A stretch of 9,873 nt of DNA, taken from NCBI GenBank assembly GCA_900543475.1, contig UQRU01000080.1, positions 1-9,873 on the forward strand, written 5' to 3'. The notes below the pieces were generated by a model. The model was not told where the DNA came from. It did no database searches and was given only the letters and a program-made list of their open reading frames with translations. This document shows, in pieces, positions 1 to 7,288 of the stretch. Every line of letters begins with the position of its first letter. Within the stretch, counting starts at the first letter, position 1. This DNA is from an uncultured Eubacteriales bacterium (lineage in GTDB: Bacteria; Bacillota; Clostridia; Christensenellales; CAG-138). A program made the position numbers and the translations under genes.

Positions 1-38
1 GCGAGGCGGAAGCCCAGTGAGCAAGGGAGTTGAAGGAA

Positions 39-52
39 GCCGCTTTAGCGGC
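39..52. repeat. Short perfect hairpin beside the tandem array
   Basis: GCCGC-TTTA-GCGGC forms a perfect 5-bp stem with a 4-base loop. On the minus strand, the direction of the HAD operon, it is followed by CTTCCTTC, which is only weakly T-rich. It is at best a poor terminator and may simply be part of the same repetitive intergenic region. The rest of 1-80 shows nothing I can name. Confidence 0.4.
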
Positions 53-80
53 GACGCACAACGACCTTTGCGAACTGTTT

Positions 81-180
81 GGGGGCGGAGCCCCCAACGG
101 GGTCCAGGGGCGGAGCCCCTGGCAGGGTCCGGGGGCGGAGCCCCCAACGGGGGCCAGGGGCAGAACCCCCCACACGTCCA
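81..180. repeat. Tandem array of four 25-bp hairpin units
   Basis: Four head-to-tail 25-bp units start at 81, 106, 131 and 156. They can also be read as a 50-bp unit present twice. Units 1 and 3 begin with a 6-bp stem GGGGGC/GCCCCC around a GGA loop. Unit 2 has the outermost G-C pair changed to A-T, and its stem extends to 8 bp (104-111 with 115-122). Unit 4 is degenerate, with loop CAGAA. The array lies about 40 bp past the stop of the HAD gene, so it may act as a transcription barrier for the operon or may be a non-coding expansion. Because 25 is not a multiple of 3, it reads open in several frames without looking like a real protein. I see no gene in 1-220. Confidence 0.85.
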
Positions 181-220
181 GGGACATCGCCCCGGAGAAA
201 GCCCCGAAAGCTCCCGCCCG

Positions 221-952
221 TCACCCCAGCGCAGGCAGGGACTGGGCCAGGCGGAGGAGGGCGGGGAAGTCCCCCTGGGGATAGGGGGAGATGTCCAGGT
301 TTTTAGGGTTTTCCAGGTGGCCGGTGACCAGGAACAGGGCGAGGCCCAGCTGGCCTGCGGCCATATCCTCCAGAGGGTTGTTGCCCACCATCATGCATTG
401 CTGGGGGGTCTTGCCGGCTTGACGGAGGATATCCTGGTAATAGGCCGGGTTGGGCTTGCAAAAGCGGCTGTTTTCATAGGTGGTGACCAGGGCGAAGTCC
501 TGGGGGCCGAGGCCCACCCAGCCCAGCCGGGATTGGATGGCTACCAGGGGGAAGAGGGGGTTGGTGGCCAGGACCAGGGTATAGCCCTTGTCCCGGAGGC
601 AGGCCATTAGGCCGGGGGCGTCCGGGGCCGGGTCCATAAGGGATCGGATCTGGTTGAAGTCCGTGGCGTAGAAGTCGGTTAAGGGGTCTTCCAGCTGACG
701 GGCTGTAACGCCCATATCCTGGGCAAAGGCGTCCCAAAACCGCTGTTGAAGGGTGATGGCGCCGTCGTTTTCCAGCATGGCCTTGGTGCCCTTGGCGAGG
801 GCGCCCATAAAGGCGGCGGGGTCCAGGCCCAGCTGGACGGCCCGCTGTTGGATGCGGGAAAAATAGGCATGCAAAAACACGTCTTGGTCCATGGGGATCA
901 GGGTACCGTCCAGATCGAACAGGATGGTATCCAGGGTAGAGGGCATATGCAT
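221..952 (-). CDS. HAD-superfamily hydrolase (probable small-molecule phosphatase)
   Basis: The 243-aa protein has the haloacid dehalogenase fold. Motif I is DLDGT at residues 13-17 (nucleophile D13, acid/base D15), motif II is the Thr in LATNP near 130, and motif III is the Lys in CKPNP near 166. Motif IV reads GNNPLEDM near 190-197, with Asn where a GDxxxD motif has its first Asp, while E195 and D196 remain to hold Mg2+. A helical cap of about 100 residues follows motif I, as in phosphoglycolate-phosphatase-like type C1 enzymes. The substrate cannot be told. The ATG at 952 is chosen over the in-frame ATG two codons later because AAGGAG (966-971) is already 13 nt from the first. It lies 26 bp after dnaB and is probably the last gene of that operon. 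It is soluble and presumably cytoplasmic. Confidence 0.88.
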   Translation of the reverse strand: MHMPSTLDTILFDLDGTLIPMDQDVFLHAYFSRIQQRAVQLGLDPAAFMGALAKGTKAMLENDGAITLQQRFWDAFAQDMGVTARQLEDPLTDFYATDFNQIRSLMDPAPDAPGLMACLRDKGYTLVLATNPLFPLVAIQSRLGWVGLGPQDFALVTTYENSRFCKPNPAYYQDILRQAGKTPQQCMMVGNNPLEDMAAGQLGLALFLVTGHLENPKNLDISPYPQGDFPALLRLAQSLPALG

Positions 953-978
953 AAAACTGAAAAAACTCCTTGTAGGGA

Positions 979-2310
979 TTAGGATTCCTGCCGGTCGGAC
1001 AGGTCGGTAAACCGGGTGAACTCGCTGAGCCAGGCCAGGCGGATGACCCCGGTGGGGCCGTTGCGGTGCTTGGCCACGATGACCTCCGTGGTACCGTCGG
1101 CGGTTTCGTCGTAGAAGGATTCCCGGTACAGCAGCATGATCACGTCCGCATCCTGCTCGATGCCGCCGCTGTCCCTAAGATCGCTCATCACAGGGCGATG
1201 ATCCGCCCGCTGTTCCGGCGCACGGGAAAGCTGGGACAAAAGGATGATAGGCACGTTCAATTCACGGGCCAGGATCTTTAAGGCCCGGGTGGTTTCCGCC
1301 ACCCGGAGGGTTTGACTTTCCCGGCCGCTGCCCATATCCATCTGTTGCAGGTAGTCGATGATGATCAGGTCCAGGCCCGCCTTGGATTTAAGCCGGCGGC
1401 TCTTGCTGCGCACCTCCGCCACGGAACAGCCCGGGGTGTCGTCGATGTAAATATTGGCTCCGGCGATGGGCTCCAGGGACTGGGCGAAGCGCAAAAGCTG
1501 TTCATCGGTGATATCGCCGGTGCGCACCGCCTGCATGTTTACCCCGCTTTCCGAGCAGAGCATCCGCTGCACCAGCTGTTCCCGGGGCATTTCCAGGGAA
1601 AAAATGCATACGGTTTTTTTGCCCCGGGTGGCGGCGTTTTGGGCGATGTTCAGGGAAAAGGCGGTTTTGCCCATGCTGGGCCGGGCCGCCAGGATGATCA
1701 GGTCCCCGGCCTGTAAGCCGCTGGTCAGGCTATCCAGCTGGGCGAAGCCCGTGGGCACGCCGGTAAGCTGGCCGGGATGCTGCATCCGCTCTCCCAGCTT
1801 ATCGTAGCAGGCGATCACGGTTTCCCGGATATGGACCATGGTGTCCTGGCTCTTCTTCATGGAGATGTTGAACACCGCCCGTTCCGCATCGTTGAGGAGG
1901 GTCTCCAAGGGTTTTTCCCCTGCCGCCGCCTCCCGGGCGATGGTGGCGCCGGCTTCCATAAGCTGGCGCAACACGCTGCGCTCGGATACGATGTGGATAT
2001 AGTGGGAAACATTGGCTGCGCTGGGCACGAACAGGGACAGCTCCGTAATATAGGGAGCGCCCCCCAGGGCTTCCAAGGTGCCGGCTTGTTGCAGGGCGGC
2101 CAACAGGGTCACGGAATCCACCGCGCCGCCCCCTACATAGATGGCCGCCATGGCGGCGAAGATATCCTGATGCTTGGGCAGGTAAAAATCCTGGGCGGTC
2201 AGCGCCTCCACCGCCTGCTCTACAGCGGACCGGGAGATGAGCATGCTGCCCAGGACGGACTTTTCCGCCTCCATGGAATGGGGCGGTATAAAGGGCCGGG
2301 TCTGTTCCAT
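979..2310 (-). CDS. dnaB: Replicative DNA helicase DnaB (DnaC in Bacillus naming)
   Basis: This hexameric 5'-3' helicase unwinds DNA at the replication fork and engages primase. At 443 aa it is the usual length. The N-terminal primase-interacting domain covers about residues 8-110 (PHSMEAEKSVLGSML is the typical opening), then a linker, then the RecA-like ATPase domain. Walker A is ARPSMGKT (209-216), Walker B is LIIIDYLQQM (315-324), DLRDSGGIEQDADV (377-390) is a DnaB signature, and the KHRNGPTG segment (414-421) carries the arginine-finger region. There is no intein. The ATG at 2310 lies 10 bp after the rplI stop and has no clear Shine-Dalgarno site, so translation may be coupled to rplI. 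The rplI-dnaB order is conserved in Firmicutes. Its TAA is followed closely by the HAD gene. Confidence 0.98.
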   Translation of the reverse strand: MEQTRPFIPPHSMEAEKSVLGSMLISRSAVEQAVEALTAQDFYLPKHQDIFAAMAAIYVGGGAVDSVTLLAALQQAGTLEALGGAPYITELSLFVPSAANVSHYIHIVSERSVLRQLMEAGATIAREAAAGEKPLETLLNDAERAVFNISMKKSQDTMVHIRETVIACYDKLGERMQHPGQLTGVPTGFAQLDSLTSGLQAGDLIILAARPSMGKTAFSLNIAQNAATRGKKTVCIFSLEMPREQLVQRMLCSESGVNMQAVRTGDITDEQLLRFAQSLEPIAGANIYIDDTPGCSVAEVRSKSRRLKSKAGLDLIIIDYLQQMDMGSGRESQTLRVAETTRALKILARELNVPIILLSQLSRAPEQRADHRPVMSDLRDSGGIEQDADVIMLLYRESFYDETADGTTEVIVAKHRNGPTGVIRLAWLSEFTRFTDLSDRQES

Positions 2311-2320
2311 GGCCCCGTGC

Positions 2321-2767
2321 TTAACCTAGGGGCAGGACTTCCACCTTGAAGCGGGCGTCCGTCTGCTCGTACATATGGGCGGTCACTTCCGTGACGCCCA
2401 GGTTCTTGATGGGCTCGTCCAGGCGGATCTTTTTCTTGTCCACCGTCAGGTCGTACTGCTCCTTGAGGGCGGCGGCGATCTCCGCGGCGCCTACGGAACC
2501 AAACAGACGGCCTTCTCCCGCCTTGGCGTAAACCTTTACCGTCAGGCCGCTCATCTCGTCGGCCAAGGCTTTGGCGTTCTTCCGCTGCTGCTCCTTGCGG
2601 TGGGCTTCCGCGCCCTTGCGCACGGTGGCCGCATTGATGTTATTGGCGTCCGCTGCCACGGCCAAGCCCTGGGGGATCAGGTAGTTGCGGGCATAGCCGT
2701 CGTTTACGTTGACGATGTCGCCGCTTTTACCTTTGCCTTTTACATCGCTGGTAAGTAATACCTTCAT
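2321..2767 (-). CDS. rplI: 50S ribosomal protein L9
   Basis: L9 binds 23S rRNA near the base of the L1 stalk and helps hold the reading frame. The 148-aa product has the normal bacterial length. The N-terminal RNA-binding domain (1-50) carries the L9 signature: G-K-x2-G ... [14 protein letters not shown], residues 13-34. A long Lys/Arg/Ala-rich helix follows (about 45-75) and then the C-terminal domain. The reading frame stays open 29 codons further upstream, to 2854, but the true start is the ATG at 2767: it sits 7 nt from a strong AAGGAGG (2775-2781) and gives the canonical MKVLL N-terminus. The 91-bp gap to gdpP contains no obvious promoter, so it is probably read from the yybS promoter. 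Confidence 0.98.
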   Translation of the reverse strand: MKVLLTSDVKGKGKSGDIVNVNDGYARNYLIPQGLAVAADANNINAATVRKGAEAHRKEQQRKNAKALADEMSGLTVKVYAKAGEGRLFGSVGAAEIAAALKEQYDLTVDKKKIRLDEPIKNLGVTEVTAHMYEQTDARFKVEVLPLG

Positions 2768-2858
2768 AAAAATGCCTCCTTGCTTTCTGCGTGGGGAACG
2801 CAAGCTCCCAGCAGGGATTTTTTGTGGATCGAAAAGGGAAGAACCAGCCGCCAAGCCC

Positions 2859-4817
2859 TTAGGCCTGGCCCATGCCGGATTCCTGCAAATATTCGTGGAC
2901 CGCCTGGGTGAGCCGGTTTACCGCCGCATCCATGGTGGCTCCCTTCAGCTGGGCCCCGGCCACAGCCAAATGCCCGCCGCCCCCCAGCTTTTCCAGGATC
3001 AACTGCACGTTGATCTCCCCCAGGCTCCGGCCCGAGATGCTGATGGCCCCTTCCCGTTCCGCCAGCACAAAGGACGCCTGGATCCCCTTGATGGAGATCA
3101 GCTCATCCGCCGCCTGGGCGGCGATCAGGGGGGAGTAGCCGCTATCCGGCGGGCAGGCGGATATGGCGATGCCCTGCTCCATCAGGATGGCGCTTTCCAC
3201 CACCTTGGCCCGGCTCCGGTAGGTTTGCATATCGTCCTGGAACATCATCTTCACCGTGGTATTGTCCGCGCCGTTGCGCCTTAGGTAGCTGGCCGCCTCA
3301 AAGGTGCGGGCGCCAGTGTTGAAGGCGAAATGCTTGGTATCCATCGTGATGCCCGCCAGCAGGGCCCCGCATTCAAAGGTGGTGGGCCGCAGGTTGTCGT
3401 CGAAATATTGCAGCACCTCGGTGACCATTTCGCAGGTGGAGGAAGACCCGGCTTCCAAATAGTTTAACGTGGCGTTTTCCAGGGCGTCCACCGGCCGGCG
3501 GTGGTGGTCGATGATGACCCGCTTTCTCGCCCGCTCATAGACCCCCGGCGCCAGCACGGAACTGGCCCGCTGGGTATCCACCACGATGGCCAGCGCTCCG
3601 GGCCGCATGGTGGCCAACACCTGCTCCGGGGTTTTGATCATATCCCGGTACAGGGAATTATGATGCATGGTATCAATGGCCCCTTCAATGGTGGGGTTCA
3701 TCTCATCCAGCACAAAGCAGGGGGTGCAACCCACCAGCATGGCGCAGCGCATCAGGCCCAGGGCCGCCCCCATACAATCCATATCCGGGTTCCGGTGGCC
3801 GATGATAAACACCTGATCCGTGGTTTCCATCAGCTGGCGCAGGGCCTTGGCGAATAGCCGGGCCTTGACCCGGGAATTCCGGGTGGTCACCTGCCGCTTG
3901 CCCCCATAAAAGGCATAGCTGGTGCCCCGCTTCACCACCGCCTGGTCGCCTCCCCGGCCCAGGGCCAGTTGCATCCCGTTGCGGGCGGATTCTTCCGAGG
4001 CGGCGATCCGGTTGGCCACCCCCACGGATATGGACAGGGTGATGGATTGGCTGGTGCCGGTATCGATCTCCCGCACCGCATCCAGCAAGGGGAAGCGCTG
4101 CCGTTCCAGCTCCGCCAGCCTGGCCGCCTCAAACACCACGAAAAATTTGGATACGTCGTAGCTTCGATACACCCCGTCGATGGAGCTGACAAAATCGCTG
4201 ATCTTCCGCTCCACCTCGGTAAGCACCGTGTTCCGGTGGAATTGCTTATCCGCGTTCAGGTCGTCATAGTTGTCGATCTGGATGATGGCCACAGTGGGCA
4301 TCTGCTCTTCATACAGCCGGGAATAATGGAGGGCCTCCGTCCGATCCACCCAATATTGAAAGGTCAAATGCCGGATGCCCCGGCCGGATCGCTGGACAGT
4401 CATGTTCATCAGCTGGAAGCTGCGGCCGTTATAATCCAAGGATTGGGCCTTATTGGGATAGCGCGGGTCCAGCCCGGGGATCAGACTACATAGATCCGTC
4501 CCCTTGTATAGTTCCCGAAAGGCATGGTTGGCCCAAACGATCTTCCCCTCCGAATCGAACAACAGGGCCGGAATGTCGATGTTGTTGATCACGTTGCCGG
4601 CGGCGGTATCGTTCTGGCGGAAGATATCGTCCAAGGCCGTTTCCACCGCCCGGCGATAGGCGGAAAACCGTCCCAGCCCCACAAAGAGGAAGATCAACGC
4701 CAGCAGACCGATGGCCAGCCCCATCCAGGCCGGCTGGGTAAAGTAGGCCAACAGCCCGCCTGCCACCAGGCATAGCAACGCCAGGGGGATGAGAGAGCCT
4801 TGGGGAGAACGGTTCAT
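2859..4817 (-). CDS. gdpP: Cyclic-di-AMP phosphodiesterase GdpP (YybT), membrane-bound DHH/DHHA1 protein
   Basis: It hydrolyses the second messenger c-di-AMP to pApA at the membrane, affecting K+ and osmolyte balance and wall stress. The 652 aa match the family length and layout: two membrane helices (about 10-28 and 31-49), a PAS-like domain (about 75-160), a degenerate GGDEF domain (about 173-305), the DHH domain (about 330-490) and DHHA1 (about 560-645). Metal-site motifs are intact: [11 protein letters not shown] (341-351), VVDTQ (412-416), DHHR (437-440) and TMDTKHF (491-497). The substrate-binding GGGGH motif is at 612-616. The GGDEF signature is absent, as is usual in this family, so no cyclase activity is expected. 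The ATG at 4817 has AAGGA (4823-4827) 5 nt upstream. The 36-bp gap to yybS indicates one operon. Confidence 0.97.
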   Translation of the reverse strand: MNRSPQGSLIPLALLCLVAGGLLAYFTQPAWMGLAIGLLALIFLFVGLGRFSAYRRAVETALDDIFRQNDTAAGNVINNIDIPALLFDSEGKIVWANHAFRELYKGTDLCSLIPGLDPRYPNKAQSLDYNGRSFQLMNMTVQRSGRGIRHLTFQYWVDRTEALHYSRLYEEQMPTVAIIQIDNYDDLNADKQFHRNTVLTEVERKISDFVSSIDGVYRSYDVSKFFVVFEAARLAELERQRFPLLDAVREIDTGTSQSITLSISVGVANRIAASEESARNGMQLALGRGGDQAVVKRGTSYAFYGGKRQVTTRNSRVKARLFAKALRQLMETTDQVFIIGHRNPDMDCMGAALGLMRCAMLVGCTPCFVLDEMNPTIEGAIDTMHHNSLYRDMIKTPEQVLATMRPGALAIVVDTQRASSVLAPGVYERARKRVIIDHHRRPVDALENATLNYLEAGSSSTCEMVTEVLQYFDDNLRPTTFECGALLAGITMDTKHFAFNTGARTFEAASYLRRNGADNTTVKMMFQDDMQTYRSRAKVVESAILMEQGIAISACPPDSGYSPLIAAQAADELISIKGIQASFVLAEREGAISISGRSLGEINVQLILEKLGGGGHLAVAGAQLKGATMDAAVNRLTQAVHEYLQESGMGQA

Positions 4818-4853
4818 GGAGATCCTTCCCTTTCTTTATCCCCGCAATGGGGG

Positions 4854-5798
4854 TTATGGCAACGGGTTGCGGGCCCGGAACTGGAACAGCCGGTCCAACA
4901 GCCCTAAAATCACCAACACATACAGGCTTAGCGGCAGCATCAATACCACCAGCCCATACATCACCACCAGATATCCGGGCCCACGCTTGCGCAGCGCCCG
5001 CAAATAGGCGATAAAACTCAGCCCCACCAAGGCCAAGGGCGCGCCCACCAGCAGCTCGATGGCGGAAGCCATGGCCACGCTGTTGTTCAGATCCAGCATC
5101 AGCACCACCAGGGCGCCCATCACCAGGATCAGCATTCCAAAGGAAAAGCTCCTGCCCAGCTGCCAATTGCAAAACCGGGCCATTGGCCGCAATCCGTTCC
5201 CGCAGCCCGCAGCCAATAACAGGCCCCGGGCCAAAATCACGCATAAGAACCCAAAGGCCATGGCCAGCCCCAGCATGGTGACCGTCAAAAGCTCCGGCGC
5301 AGCCAGCTGCAAATAGGCCGCATAATCCTTTAGTTGGGATAAGGCCGAACCTGTAATGCCCATTTGTTCCGCCATTTCCACCAGCTGCCGGGCGATCAGG
5401 GCGATGGCCGCTTCAAATTCCCCAAAGGGCCCTTCCCCGGCCAGCAGGGAGGGGAGGCACAGGAGAAAATACAGCCCTACCCCCATGGAGGCCGCCGTCC
5501 AGGCCGCGGCATTGCGCCAGGGCTTGCGCTGGATCAGGTGGCCGGCAAGCAGGATGGTTGCCGGCACAAAGGTGCAAAGCAGCAGCAGCCAGGAGCCCAG
5601 ATCCAGCCCGGCAGCCACCAACACGCACAGGCTGGAAACAAAAACCGAGATCCCCACGCAAACAGGCCCCCACGCCACCGCCACAAAGGCATAAAAGCCC
5701 GGCAGGATCATCAGCAGGGGGGAAACAAAGGTTAAAAGCAGGGCTGGCAAGCCCATGAGAGCGGAAAACAAAGCCCGCTTCAGGGAAAATCCTTTCAA
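4854..5798 (-). CDS. yybS: DUF2232 (YybS-like) integral membrane protein
   Basis: This 314-aa, very hydrophobic protein has about eight predicted membrane segments (roughly residues 12-32, 33-58, 67-88, 100-120, 170-195, 218-236, 245-266 and 277-303). The match to the YybS/DUF2232 family rests on this layout and on its place directly before gdpP-rplI-dnaB, the Bacillus order. The biochemical role is unknown; an S-component-like transporter fold has been suggested for this family, but nothing here proves a substrate. The start is a TTG at 5798, 7 nt after GGAG. Another TTG 13 nt upstream is in a different frame, and no ATG is placed as well. It is the first gene after the promoter at 5910-5938, so a weak start codon opens the operon. 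Confidence 0.88.
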   Translation of the reverse strand: MKGFSLKRALFSALMGLPALLLTFVSPLLMILPGFYAFVAVAWGPVCVGISVFVSSLCVLVAAGLDLGSWLLLLCTFVPATILLAGHLIQRKPWRNAAAWTAASMGVGLYFLLCLPSLLAGEGPFGEFEAAIALIARQLVEMAEQMGITGSALSQLKDYAAYLQLAAPELLTVTMLGLAMAFGFLCVILARGLLLAAGCGNGLRPMARFCNWQLGRSFSFGMLILVMGALVVLMLDLNNSVAMASAIELLVGAPLALVGLSFIAYLRALRKRGPGYLVVMYGLVVLMLPLSLYVLVILGLLDRLFQFRARNPLP

Positions 5799-5909
5799 GA
5801 TGTAGCTCCAATCCGGCAGCAGCCGTCCCTGGAAAAGCCGCGGCTAGGAAAAAATCCCTTATTTAGCCCCGGTTCTTCAGGGAAACGCAAAATAAATGAA
5901 TACAAGATT

Positions 5910-5938
5910 ATTATACAACGGAACCAGGGACCGGGCAA
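5910..5938 (-). promoter_or_regulatory. Sigma-A-type promoter of the yybS-gdpP-rplI-dnaB operon
   Basis: Reading the minus strand, TTGCCC (plus-strand 5933-5938) and a perfect TATAAT (5910-5915) are separated by 17 bp. A start near 5903 would give a leader of about 105 nt before the TTG start of yybS. The leader contains a G-run/C-run region and a small CGGC-loop-GCCG hairpin (5814-5825) just ahead of the ribosome site, but no riboswitch that I recognise. The 5939-6003 stretch between this promoter and the palindromic element shows nothing else. Confidence 0.75.
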
Positions 5939-6003
5939 GGGAAAGCGGCCATTTGCCCGGGGCGATCCCTATGGCCTGCGGCCCTGCATCCCCCAGCCTC
6001 CCG

Positions 6004-6135
6004 GGGGGGGCGGCGGCGTTTGGCAGGCCCGGGGGCCTTTGCCCCCCGGGCCGCCAAACAAAAAGGCGTATGGCCGGGGCAAAAGCCCCGGCCATACGCC
6101 TTTCGGGGCGCTTCGCGCCCCGCCGCCGCCCCCCC
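6004..6135. repeat. Composite four-way-junction palindromic element, copy 1 (complete)
   Basis: A perfect 14-bp closing stem (6004-6017 with 6122-6135, GGGGGGGCGGCGGC and its complement) encloses three hairpins with almost no unpaired bases. Hairpin A (6018-6059) has 7-bp outer arms GTTTGGC/GCCAAAC, a bulged A at 6025 and a 10-bp G/C inner stem. Hairpin B (6062-6103) is a perfect 19-bp stem with an AAAA loop. Hairpin C (6105-6121) is a 7-bp stem with a TTC loop. Linkers are only AA (6060-6061) and C (6104). Copy 2 at 9757 has the same plan in inverted orientation. The 31 bases at 6106-6136 are identical to the reverse complement of 9756-9786. The two copies suggest a dispersed intergenic repeat or structured RNA. 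I cannot place it in a named family. Confidence 0.88.
6062..6103 (-). terminator. Probable intrinsic terminator of yhaM (hairpin B of copy 1)
   Basis: Read on the minus strand, the perfect 19-bp stem is followed by TTTTTGTTTGG, a usable U-tract. It lies about 70 bp after the yhaM stop codon, within the larger palindromic element. In the plus direction the stem is followed only by TTTCGGGG, so termination should be mainly leftward. Copy 2 keeps the same hairpin-plus-T-tract design, but there the T-tract lies on the plus strand. Confidence 0.65.
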
Positions 6136-6175
6136 GCCGGGCCCGCTGGCCGCTGGAAAGGCGCGCACCATCCCC

Positions 6176-7144
6176 TTAGGGATGCTTATAGATCTGCCGG
6201 TTATCCAAAGCCCACTGCCGCTCGGAAAACTCACCGGGCTGGACCCCGGCGATGGCCTCATACATTTCAAACAAGCGGGAATCCAACACGTCCACCGTGG
6301 AAACGATCTCCGCCTCTGGGAACATGGGGGCTTTAGGGCTGCCGAATTCCGGCTGCCCGTGGTGGGAAAGGAGGATGTGCTGTACCAACACCTTAACTGA
6401 ATCCTCGATCATCAACTCCGCAGCAGCCCGTTCCACCCGCGCCACGCCGATGTTGATGTGGCCCAGCAGCTGGCCGGCGGTGGAATAGCCGGAGGCCAGC
6501 CCCAGCTTACCCACGGTAAGCTCGGGGATCTTAGCCACATCGTGGAGGATCACCCCGGCGCAAACCAGATCCACATCCAAATCTGGATAGATGTCCTTAT
6601 ATAGGCCGCATAGGGCCTTGGCCGCCCGCAGCATAAACAGGGTATGGTATAAAAGCCCGCCCCGCATGGCATGGTGGAGCTTGAGGGCGGCGGGCCAGCG
6701 AAGTAAGTCCTCCTTGTTTTCCCGAAGGATGTACTGGGTCAGCATCCGTAGGTCATTGTTTTCAAAGGCTTCCGCGCAGGCGTACAGGGCGTCGTACATC
6801 TCCTGGGGCGGCAAGGGCGCGCAGGGGATCAGCCGGGCCATATCCACGGCTTCCCCGTCCTTCAGGTTGCGGATCCGGTCGATCTTGAGCTGTTCTGCTT
6901 CCTTCCACAGGGTGATGGTCCCTCGCACCTTGATGATGGTATCCGGTTCGTAATGGCCGTGCTGCTCCACGTTGTAGTCCCACAGCTTGGCGTTCACTTC
7001 GCCCCCCGCGTCGCACAGGACAAAGTCCAGATAATCGCTGCCTTTTACGTTGCTTTTCTGTACCACGCTTCGCACGATGCAGAACCCCTCTACCTGGTTG
7101 TTGGCGGGGTTGATAATCTGATCCAGCAAGAGCATCCGGCCCAT
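6176..7144 (-). CDS. yhaM: YhaM-family 3'-5' exoribonuclease (OB-fold plus HD domain)
   Basis: The 322-aa product matches the YhaM/CBF1 family in length and order. An N-terminal OB-type nucleic-acid-binding domain (about 15-95, with DYLDFVLCDAGGEVNAKLWD) is followed by an HD hydrolase domain (about 155-300). Metal-binding residues are visible: the His in YHTLF near 167, the HD pair at 201-202, HH in LSHHGQPE (261-262) and the Asp in STVDVLD (285). LGHINIG and FGSPKAP are further family features. Known members degrade short RNA and single-stranded DNA from the 3' end with Mn2+; that activity is inferred here. The ATG at 7144 lies 6 nt after GGAGG (7151-7155). It has its own promoter and stands between two terminators, so it is probably monocistronic. 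It is cytoplasmic. Confidence 0.93.
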   Translation of the reverse strand: MGRMLLLDQIINPANNQVEGFCIVRSVVQKSNVKGSDYLDFVLCDAGGEVNAKLWDYNVEQHGHYEPDTIIKVRGTITLWKEAEQLKIDRIRNLKDGEAVDMARLIPCAPLPPQEMYDALYACAEAFENNDLRMLTQYILRENKEDLLRWPAALKLHHAMRGGLLYHTLFMLRAAKALCGLYKDIYPDLDVDLVCAGVILHDVAKIPELTVGKLGLASGYSTAGQLLGHINIGVARVERAAAELMIEDSVKVLVQHILLSHHGQPEFGSPKAPMFPEAEIVSTVDVLDSRLFEMYEAIAGVQPGEFSERQWALDNRQIYKHP

Positions 7145-7177
7145 AACATACCTCCAAAGGATAAATTGCCTCCCTCC

Positions 7178-7200
7178 ATTATAGCAGATGCCGTACAGGT
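7178..7200 (-). promoter_or_regulatory. Extended -10 promoter of yhaM
   Basis: On the minus strand TGC-TATAAT forms a TGn extended -10 (TATAAT at plus-strand 7178-7183). There is no good -35 hexamer at the normal distance (TTCCCT at best), which is typical of extended -10 promoters. A start near 7171 would give a short leader of about 27 nt that contains the GGAGG site. The position between the oadB terminator and yhaM supports separate transcription. Confidence 0.65.
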
Positions 7201-7244
7201 AGGGAAAAAGAATTTTCGTCTGAGGTCAGGTAGACCCCGTCAAC

Positions 7245-7276
7245 GCAAAAAAGCGGCATAAAGCCGCTTTTTTTGC
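7245..7276. terminator. Intrinsic terminator of the oadGB transcript
   Basis: The stem GCGGC/GCCGC with a 5-base loop (ATAAA) is flanked by an A6 run on one side and a T7 run on the other, and the arms continue to pair to GC at both ends. It starts 12 bp after the oadB stop. Both strands give a hairpin followed by T's, so it could also stop rightward transcription. Confidence 0.9.
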
Positions 7277-7288
7277 ACACATTCCCTA

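Noticed and set aside
81..180. CRISPR array
   Set aside because: Units are contiguous 25-bp repeats with no unique spacers, and there are no cas genes.
17..610. Plus-strand open frame through the tandem array and into the HAD gene
   Set aside because: Its first part is translated 25-bp repeats and the rest is antisense to the HAD gene. It has no conserved domain and no convincing ribosome site.
2768..2854. 29-codon N-terminal extension of L9
   Set aside because: The strong AAGGAGG site and the canonical MKVLL start fix the true start at 2767. The upstream residues are unlike any L9.
4479..5244. Overlapping minus-strand frame spanning the yybS-gdpP junction
   Set aside because: It is a frame-shifted shadow of two well-supported genes and loses their membrane segments and domains.
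6004..6135. tRNA or known riboswitch, because of the cloverleaf shape
   Set aside because: The stems are far too long and G/C-rich, there is no T-loop, anticodon loop or CCA region, and no riboswitch core is recognisable.
5896..6336. Plus-strand open frames across the 5896-6400 intergenic region
   Set aside because: They read through the palindromic element, giving Arg/Pro/Gly-rich low-complexity protein, and end antisense to yhaM.
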